From DATKCA01 sp035544675 (GTDB lineage Bacteria; Acidobacteriota; Thermoanaerobaculia; Gp7-AA8): DNA of 12,328 bases. Both the position numbers and the translations under genes were made by a program. The stretch lies in NCBI GenBank assembly GCA_035544675.1, contig DATKCA010000173.1, positions 1-12,328 on the forward strand. Direction: 5' to 3'. Of this stretch, positions 7,516-12,328 are shown piece by piece (position 1 is the stretch's first letter; every line of letters begins with the position of its first letter). The notes under the pieces were generated by a model. The model searched no databases. It worked only from the letters and a program-made list of their open reading frames with translations, and had not been told where the DNA came from.

Positions 7516-8504
7516 GCCGGCACCTCGATGTCGACGCGATAGCGCCCGCCGGCCTCGCTCGTCTGCAGCCGGGCGCGCCCCCCGGAGATCGCCGCCAGGC
7601 GGCCGCGCGCGTTGGCCAGCCCGATCCCTTCGCCTCCGCCGGCGGGGCGGTCGGGATCGGCGGGATTCTCGATGCGGATCCGCAGCAGGCCGCCCTCGGC
7701 GACCGCGCTGACGTCGACGGCGCCGCCGCTCACCATGGAGGCGATCCCATGGCGGACGGCGTTCTCGGCGAGCGGCTGCAGCAGCAGCGGCGGGACCTGC
7801 CACTGTCGCGCCGCATCATTGATATGGATGTTCACGGCCAGCCTGTCGCCGAAGCGCACCCGCTCGATGGCCATGTATCGCGAAACCAGGTCGAGCTCCT
7901 GCTCCAGGGAGATGCGCTCCTGCGCTCCCAGCCGCAGCGTCTGGCGGAAGAAGTCGGCCATGAGCTGGGCCATCTGGCGCGCCTCGTCGGGCCGCGAGCC
8001 GCAGAGCGACGCCACCGCGTTGAGGCTGTTGAAGAGAAAGTGCGGATCGACCTGGGCCTTGAACGCCTTCAGCTCCGCCTCGCGCGCCAGAACGCGGTAG
8101 CGCAGCACCGCCTCTTCGGCCTGACGCGAGGTGTCGAGCTCCAGCAGCAGGTAATGCATCGTCACGGTCAGTGCGTACAACGCCACTCCCAGCGCGAACA
8201 TCGTCGTCGAATCGACGCTCGGCGTCCATGCGTTCCACACCGCCAGCCAGACCGCACTGGCCACAACGGCCCCGCCGGCGTGGACGAGCAGGATGCGCGT
8301 CGTGGACGTCGATCGCAGCGGCATGGCGCGGCACGGGTAGCGCGCTGCCACACCGATGAACCCGAAGAGCACCGACGGACCGATCGAGAGCATGAGCGCG
8401 CTCTCGACCGCCATGCCGTCCCGCATCAGGAGCAGAGTCGACGCGCCGGCCGCGGCAACCGCAACGGCGGCGATGGCCAGCAGCACCGGTCTCCACTGAC
8501 TCAC
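7512..8504 (-). CDS. LytS/AlgZ-type sensor histidine kinase (His_kinase PF06580)
   Basis: Membrane histidine kinase of 330 residues. The N-terminal part has four probable membrane helices (about 6-26, 35-53, 70-92, 101-122) and no recognisable extracellular sensor domain. A short helical linker leads to the His box QVDPHFLFNSLN with H155 as phospho-acceptor. The ATPase domain has the N-box LAENAVRHG (N248) and the G-box GGGEGIGLANARGRL (289-303). I chose the GTG at 8504: it overlaps the preceding stop as GTGA (8501-8504), has GGGG 5 bases upstream, and leaves a sensible membrane N-terminus (MSQWRPVLLAIAAV). The longer open frame up to 9167 is an out-of-frame Arg/His-rich reading of the upstream LiaF-like gene. 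Intramembrane kinases of this type often depend on partner membrane proteins for signal input, which fits the three upstream genes. Confidence 0.94.
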   Translation of the reverse strand: MSQWRPVLLAIAAVAVAAAGASTLLLMRDGMAVESALMLSIGPSVLFGFIGVAARYPCRAMPLRSTSTTRILLVHAGGAVVASAVWLAVWNAWTPSVDSTTMFALGVALYALTVTMHYLLLELDTSRQAEEAVLRYRVLAREAELKAFKAQVDPHFLFNSLNAVASLCGSRPDEARQMAQLMADFFRQTLRLGAQERISLEQELDLVSRYMAIERVRFGDRLAVNIHINDAARQWQVPPLLLQPLAENAVRHGIASMVSGGAVDVSAVAEGGLLRIRIENPADPDRPAGGGEGIGLANARGRLAAISGGRARLQTSEAGGRYRVDIEVPA

Positions 8505-9193
8505 GCTAGCCCCACGGCAGGATTCGACACCTCGATCCCGCCCATGATCGCCGCTCCCCGGATGATGACGCGCGGCGCACTCTCGCCCGCAGTGGCAGTC
8601 TTGTCGGTGTAGCCGCCCAGGATGACGGCGACCTGATTCACCGCGCGCCATCCCGGAGGAATCCGGATCTCGATTCCGCCCCAGACCGCCAGCACGTCGA
8701 TGACCACGTCGGCCAGAGGCGGCCGGATCGGCGCAATGTCGATCTCCGATCCCGCCATCAGCACGACCGCCTCTCCTCCCGCCAGAGTCGGCGACCGGAC
8801 GATGCGGATGTCGGCGCCCATGACGGCGACCGAGCGAAAGGTATCGCCGCGGACTTCCTTCGACGGCCGCCGCATCGTGTGCGCGATGAGCACGATTCCG
8901 GCGACGCTGATCTGCAGCGGCCACAGCCCGATGACGCGCCACGGCTCGATCGCATATCCGAGTTTCGGCAGCAGAAAGAATCCGCCGATGGCCACCCACG
9001 CCAGCGCCGCGCCCCACCTCCGCGCCGGCAGATGGGAGAGGCCCGTGACGATCAACGCCAGCGGCCACCAGCGCAGGTACTCGGTCGCGTCGATCCGGCC
9101 CATCTGGTCGAACCAGAAAATCAGTCCGGCCGTGAGAAGGACTGCGCCCCAGACCAGCTTCGGCCACGGCGACTCGCGCCGCTCACCCGTCAT
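8501..9193 (-). CDS. LiaF-like membrane protein, second copy
   Basis: A 230-residue protein with an N-terminal block of four short membrane helices (about residues 10-115) and a C-terminal beta-rich domain like that of LiaF, the membrane inhibitor of the LiaRS envelope-stress system. The helical block carries two W-P-L motifs, RWWPLALIVTG and LWPLQISVAG. The soluble domain has the repeating glycine-turn strands typical of this family: VAVMGADIRI, LAVWGGIEIRIPPGW, VILGGYTDK and AAIMGGIEV near the end. The start at 9193 has GGGAGG 6 bases upstream. It overlaps the previous gene by 11 bp, and its stop overlaps the kinase start. The likely role is to sense envelope damage or restrain the kinase, by analogy with LiaF and not shown here. 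Confidence 0.85.
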   Translation of the reverse strand: MTGERRESPWPKLVWGAVLLTAGLIFWFDQMGRIDATEYLRWWPLALIVTGLSHLPARRWGAALAWVAIGGFFLLPKLGYAIEPWRVIGLWPLQISVAGIVLIAHTMRRPSKEVRGDTFRSVAVMGADIRIVRSPTLAGGEAVVLMAGSEIDIAPIRPPLADVVIDVLAVWGGIEIRIPPGWRAVNQVAVILGGYTDKTATAGESAPRVIIRGAAIMGGIEVSNPAVGLA

Positions 9194-9548
9194 GCCGCTC
9201 CTCCCTCCGCCCCATCGACTCCACCACCGTGCGAACGATGATCCCGGCGCCGAGAGCGATGAGCACGAGCGGCCAGGAGTTCCGGTAGGTCAACCCGTAC
9301 ATGCGCAGAGTGACGAGCTGCAGCCACGTTCCCACGGTCACGAGCCACAGGCCGGACCAGAGCGTCTCCCGCCTCCACATTTTCGCAACACCGAAGAGAA
9401 CGATCAGCATCGCCCAGTGACGGCGCATGAGGTCGCCGAAGTCCGCGATCTGGAACTCGTCCAGAAGAAACAGCAGCCCGAGGACGATCAGCACGATGCC
9501 GCCGGTCAGCGACCCCGGGTCGATTCGCTGCGGCTTCGTGTCGTTCAC
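9183..9548 (-). CDS. Small four-helix membrane protein (LiaI/DUF5668-type), no soluble domain
   Basis: A 121-residue protein made almost wholly of four hydrophobic segments, near residues 11-32, 42-57, 62-85 and 90-110, ending with a short basic and acidic tail (ESMGRREERHDG). It resembles the N-terminal membrane half of its two neighbours, with matching HWAMLIVLFGVAKM and SWPLVLIALGAGIIV motifs, but lacks their C-terminal beta domain. The start is the GTG at 9548. It overlaps the upstream stop as GTGA (9545-9548) and has GAGG 5 bases before it. The open frame upstream of it is Arg-rich shadow. It could be a helix-only partner of the LiaF-like proteins, or a paralog that lost its sensor domain. 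I cannot assign a specific function. Confidence 0.82.
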   Translation of the reverse strand: MNDTKPQRIDPGSLTGGIVLIVLGLLFLLDEFQIADFGDLMRRHWAMLIVLFGVAKMWRRETLWSGLWLVTVGTWLQLVTLRMYGLTYRNSWPLVLIALGAGIIVRTVVESMGRREERHDG

Positions 9549-10246
9549 AGCTGCCTCTGCGGCGCGCTCTTCACTTCGACGCCGCCCATCACCGTCGCGC
9601 CTCGAATGATCAGCTTCTTTTTCGGATCTGTGGCGGCGGAGCGCGGCGTCTTCACCTCCACGCCCGCCATCACCGGCGTCACCTCCGAGACGACCTCCCA
9701 TTCCTCCGGCACGGTAATCTCGATTCCACCCATGAGCGCGAACACCTCCAGCACGGCCGGACTCTGCCTGATGCCGGCCCGCGTCAGATCGAGCTCGTAT
9801 CCCCCCAGGACCGCGGTCAGACGTCCGCCGGCGTAGTCCTTCGCCGTCTCCTCGATCGTCTGCGCCGAGAAGATCGCCAGGTTCTTCGGCATGCGCGGCT
9901 GCGGCATGACGCCGAAGGCGCGTCCGACCAGAACGACGCCGATGCCGATCAGCACGAGCGGCCACATGTCGAAGATCCTGAAGCGAATCAGCCCGACGTT
10001 GTAGGCCAGCAGCCATGATCCGGCGACGATCAGGGCGATCCCGATCAGCGCGCTGCCCGGCTCGTAGATCTTGACCAGGCCGGCCAGGACGACCATCGCC
10101 GGCCAGAAGCGGACGAAGCGGTCGGCCACGAGAAGGTCGAGATTGTCCGCCGTCAGCAGAATGCCCAGGATGGTGAAGGAGACCCCGGCGATGAGCTTGA
10201 GGCCGATGTTGCTGCGGGGCGCTTCGTCGAGTCGTTCCACGAACAT
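9545..10246 (-). CDS. LiaF-like membrane protein, first copy
   Basis: A 233-residue protein, first gene of the five-gene sensory operon. It has four membrane segments in the first 110 residues, including FWPAMVVLAGLVKIY and MWPLVLIGIGVVLVGRAF. A short linker (PQPRMPKNLAIFSAQT) leads to a C-terminal LiaF-like beta domain with repeated glycine turns: AVLGGYELDL, FALMGGIEITVPEEWEV, PVMAGVEVKT and ATVMGGVEVKS. In Firmicutes LiaF restrains the LiaS kinase until the envelope is damaged; a similar job here is inferred from domain and context. The ATG at 10246 is supported by AAGGAG 6 bases upstream. It shares its overall plan with the protein at 8501-9193, so the two look like diverged tandem duplicates. 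Confidence 0.86.
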   Translation of the reverse strand: MFVERLDEAPRSNIGLKLIAGVSFTILGILLTADNLDLLVADRFVRFWPAMVVLAGLVKIYEPGSALIGIALIVAGSWLLAYNVGLIRFRIFDMWPLVLIGIGVVLVGRAFGVMPQPRMPKNLAIFSAQTIEETAKDYAGGRLTAVLGGYELDLTRAGIRQSPAVLEVFALMGGIEITVPEEWEVVSEVTPVMAGVEVKTPRSAATDPKKKLIIRGATVMGGVEVKSAPQRQL

Positions 10247-10252
10247 GTCCGG

Positions 10253-10258
10253 CTCCTT
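10253..10258 (-). promoter_or_regulatory. Ribosome binding site of the first LiaF-like gene
   Basis: AAGGAG lies 6 bases before the ATG at 10246, the clearest Shine-Dalgarno site of the sensory operon and consistent with an operon start here. Confidence 0.85.
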
Positions 10259-10272
10259 CTGATGTCCTGGCG

Positions 10273-10302
10273 AAGATACGGCGTGGTGGGCCGGGACGTC
10301 AG
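10273..10302 (-). promoter_or_regulatory. Weak candidate promoter of the sensory operon
   Basis: On the minus strand, CTGACG (10297-10302) and TATCTT (10273-10278) are 18 bases apart, each matching four of six sigma-70 consensus bases. The spacing to the ribosome binding site (about 15 bases) would give a very short leader. Weak by itself in such GC-rich DNA. Confidence 0.22.
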
Positions 10303-10307
10303 CGGCG

Positions 10308-10398
10308 CGCCGGTGAACGGCGGCCCGGGCCCGGTGAGTGGAGAAATGAGGGCACGCGCCACAACGCCTGGAGCGCCCCGGGCGGGGAGGGGGGGACT
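10308..10398. other. GC-rich intergenic palindromes and G-run after the kinase gene
   Basis: The gap between the kinase gene and the sensory operon holds a small inverted repeat (CGCCG/CGGCG, 10308-10322), the perfect palindrome CCGGGCCCGG (10325-10334), CCCC/GGGG around 10376-10387, and a plus-strand run of G3, G4 and G7 separated by single bases (10380-10395). The transcript of the kinase gene would be C-rich here. No T-tract follows any stem, so I do not call an intrinsic terminator. Confidence 0.5.
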
Positions 10399-12328
10399 CT
10401 ACGGCGAGGCCTTCAGTTGCGAGGGCCAGTTGATCAGCAGGTTGATCGACCCGGCGTTGGACCTCTGCTCGAACTGGACGAGAAAGCGCGAGCCGTCGGC
10501 CGCGGGCTCGAAGTGGACCGCGTCGACCGCCTGAAACAGCAGTTGCGGGGCTCCAAAGACACCGTTCGCGAACGACACCGCCATCACCCGTCCGCGCGGT
10601 GCCAGGAAGAGCAGCTCTTTGCCGTCGCGGCGCCAGCGCGGATGCGTTCCTCCCTCCTTCGAAACGCGGGTCGACTCGCCTGCTCCAACGAAGGGCCGGA
10701 TGTAGATCTCAGGCATACCTGACACGTCGGACGTGTACGCCACCCATCTGCCGTCCGGCGAGAAACGCGGCGATGTCTCGTTGAACGGCGTGGCCACGAA
10801 CGGGCGGGGCGGCCCGGGCGGGTCGAGCGGCATCACGTTGATGTCAGCACCGGTCGTGAAGTAATCGATGAAAAGCAGCCACTTGCCGTCCGCGGAGACG
10901 TCGTGCGGCTCCTCGACGCCCGGTCCGCGATAGACCATGGTGGAGCGATCGGCACCGAGTTGCCGGCGAACGACGTCAGGCGGATTGCGAAAACCGTCGG
11001 ACCGGTGAAACACACTCGCGCCGTCCGGCGCCCATACCGGCGACTTCTCGTCGGCGGGGCCGAACGTCAGCCGCTCGGGACTCTCTCGCTCGAGATCGTA
11101 GACCCAGATGTCCGACGCGCCGTCCTTCGGGTCGATGATCCCCACGGCGTATCGGCGCCCGTCGGGCGACAACCGTCCATCGGGAACGAACGGCGCAACG
11201 CCGATCGTCGACAGCACATCGCCGTTCCGGTTCACCCATGACAACATCGCCTGCCGCCGCGCCGCGCGCCACACCAGCGTTCCGTCATCGGATACGCCGA
11301 ACGAGGCGAGACCGGTGTTCTTGAAGTAGGCGATGTCGCCGGCAAGCGTGGCCGGCTCGCCTGTCAGTCGTCCGCTTTCCGGATCGAATGGCTGCGCCAG
11401 CAAGGTACCGTCGCGCACGAACAAAAGATGACCGGAAGCGTAGACGGCGCGCGAGTCGAGGGTCGCGATGAAGAGTGAGCTGCCGCTCTCCAGGGAGTGC
11501 ACGAAAAGCCGGTGGAAGAATACGCCGTCCGCTTCGGCCTCCAGTGTCAGATAAAGGAACCGGTCTCCGCCGGGCAGAAAGTGGGGCCACCACGGCGCCA
11601 TGAGTCGTTCGGCCGATCGCTCTGCAGGAACGACGAGTTGCGGAGAACCACCTCGAGCGCTCACACGATAGATGCCGGGCGCGATCGAGTACTGCACAAA
11701 GAGGATCGTGTCCCCACGCCATGACGGGATACCTTCCGGCCGCGCGGCACAGATCGTCCGCGGCGGCCCGCCCTCCACCGACATGGTCTTCAGCTTTCCT
11801 TCCGCGAAGTACGCTACCGACTTCGAATCGGGCGAGAACGCCGGCAACCTCCCCTCCGCGCTGAGCAGGCGTGTCGTTCCCGTGCGCAGGTCGTGCAACC
11901 ATAGACCTCGCGGTTGATCGACGCTCGATCCGGAGATCACCAGGTACCGGCCGTCGGGCGAGATGTCGAGCGGCATGCCCACTTCGCCGAAATCGATGCT
12001 GGTCAGCTCCGGTATAACGACGCTGGCGCGGACGGGCATCAACCGCTCCCGTGGGTTTCGCGGCCACAGCAGCGCGAATCCGATCGCTGCTGCAAGGATT
12101 GCCAGCGCTGCGGGCAGCATCCATTTCTGTGGATAGGATGAGGCAACACGCCGTGTGCCCGTCTCCGGACGGCTGCGGAGATTGGCCAGGTCGTGCGCCA
12201 GGTCGGACGTCGACCCATAGCGCTGGGCCGGATCCTTGGCCAGACAGCGGTCGACGACCCAGATGAACGGTTCGGGAAACGAGTCTTCCAGCGTGGCCGG
12301 CTCGTCGTTCAGGATCCCGGTCAGAGTC
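10399..12328 (-). CDS. Ser/Thr protein kinase with C-terminal TolB/PD40 propeller (5' end outside the window)
   Basis: C-terminal 642 residues of a membrane Ser/Thr kinase. The first visible 65 residues are the end of a PknB-type kinase lobe: CLAKDPAQRYGSTSDLAHDL, with the invariant Arg of subdomain XI. The catalytic loop and ATP site lie outside the window. A basic linker leads to one membrane helix (MLPAALAILAAAIGFALLW). The rest is an extracytoplasmic beta-propeller of PD40/TolB type, with repeated motifs such as ISPDGRYLVISG, FSPDSKSVAYFA, LSPDGRRYAVGI, WAPDGASVFHRS, VSADGKWLLFID and FSPDGRWVAYTS. This fusion is frequent in Acidobacteriota. The frame is open through position 12328, so the ATG at 12120 is internal (it begins the membrane helix) and is not the real start. 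The propeller probably binds a ligand or protein; its target is unknown. The TAG at 10399-10401 ends 152 bp before the sensory operon. Confidence 0.93.
   Translation of the reverse strand, partial: TLTGILNDEPATLEDSFPEPFIWVVDRCLAKDPAQRYGSTSDLAHDLANLRSRPETGTRRVASSYPQKWMLPAALAILAAAIGFALLWPRNPRERLMPVRASVVIPELTSIDFGEVGMPLDISPDGRYLVISGSSVDQPRGLWLHDLRTGTTRLLSAEGRLPAFSPDSKSVAYFAEGKLKTMSVEGGPPRTICAARPEGIPSWRGDTILFVQYSIAPGIYRVSARGGSPQLVVPAERSAERLMAPWWPHFLPGGDRFLYLTLEAEADGVFFHRLFVHSLESGSSLFIATLDSRAVYASGHLLFVRDGTLLAQPFDPESGRLTGEPATLAGDIAYFKNTGLASFGVSDDGTLVWRAARRQAMLSWVNRNGDVLSTIGVAPFVPDGRLSPDGRRYAVGIIDPKDGASDIWVYDLERESPERLTFGPADEKSPVWAPDGASVFHRSDGFRNPPDVVRRQLGADRSTMVYRGPGVEEPHDVSADGKWLLFIDYFTTGADINVMPLDPPGPPRPFVATPFNETSPRFSPDGRWVAYTSDVSGMPEIYIRPFVGAGESTRVSKEGGTHPRWRRDGKELLFLAPRGRVMAVSFANGVFGAPQLLFQAVDAVHFEPAADGSRFLVQFEQRSNAGSINLLINWPSQLKASP

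Noticed and set aside
6646..7542. Plus-strand frame of 298 codons across the repeats and the response regulator
   Set aside because: It begins inside repeat DNA and is the complement of the LytTR gene; its composition is that of a shadow frame.
8505..9167. N-terminal extension of the histidine kinase
   Set aside because: Arg/His-rich, out of frame with the real LiaF-like gene on the same strand; the GTGA overlap gives a better start at 8504.
10321..10398. Intrinsic terminator of the kinase gene
   Set aside because: GC-rich stems are present but none is followed by a run of T on the minus strand.
12051..12266. Short plus-strand frame near the right edge
   Set aside because: Antisense to the continuous kinase-propeller frame, which has clear kinase motifs here.

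Overview
All nine protein-coding genes in this GC-rich window read from the minus strand, so transcription runs from high to low coordinates. The style is that of a soil-type Acidobacteriota (Vicinamibacteria-like). This inference rests on gene families: a Ser/Thr kinase fused to a TolB-type propeller, a LytS/LytTR pair in a LiaF-like operon, VDN-type RND permeases, and a short palindromic repeat of a kind I remember from such genomes. No 16S or other marker gene is present, so the taxonomy is a guess.

Layout, in order of transcription: (1) 12328-10399, the C-terminal two thirds of a membrane Ser/Thr protein kinase with an extracytoplasmic PD40/TolB-like beta-propeller, cut by the window edge. 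(2) A 152-bp gap with GC-rich palindromes, a weak promoter candidate and a good ribosome binding site. (3) 10246-6784, a tightly overlapped five-gene sensory operon: LiaF-like protein, a short four-helix LiaI/DUF5668-type protein, a second LiaF-like protein, a LytS-type (PF06580) histidine kinase, and a LytTR response regulator. Every junction overlaps (GTGA, 11 bp, GTGA, ATGA). (4) 6522-6783, a non-coding interval filled by three copies of a nested-palindrome repeat, then an AT-richer stretch that probably holds the promoter of the next operon. (5) 6521-1, a tripartite efflux operon: RND periplasmic adaptor, full RND permease, and a second RND permease joined to the first by an ATGA overlap and truncated by the window edge. 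No outer-membrane TolC-type channel is visible.

The simplest reading is an envelope-stress unit. LiaF-like membrane proteins would sense or modulate, the LytS-type kinase and LytTR regulator would relay, and a dual-permease RND pump directly downstream would be the likely output. The link between sensor and pump is inferred from position only.

The most unusual feature is the repeat. Two copies form 59-61 bp palindromes whose two arms are themselves palindromes, with paired base changes that keep the stems intact. A further copy lies in frame inside the 3' end of the first RND permease gene, just before the overlap with the second permease.
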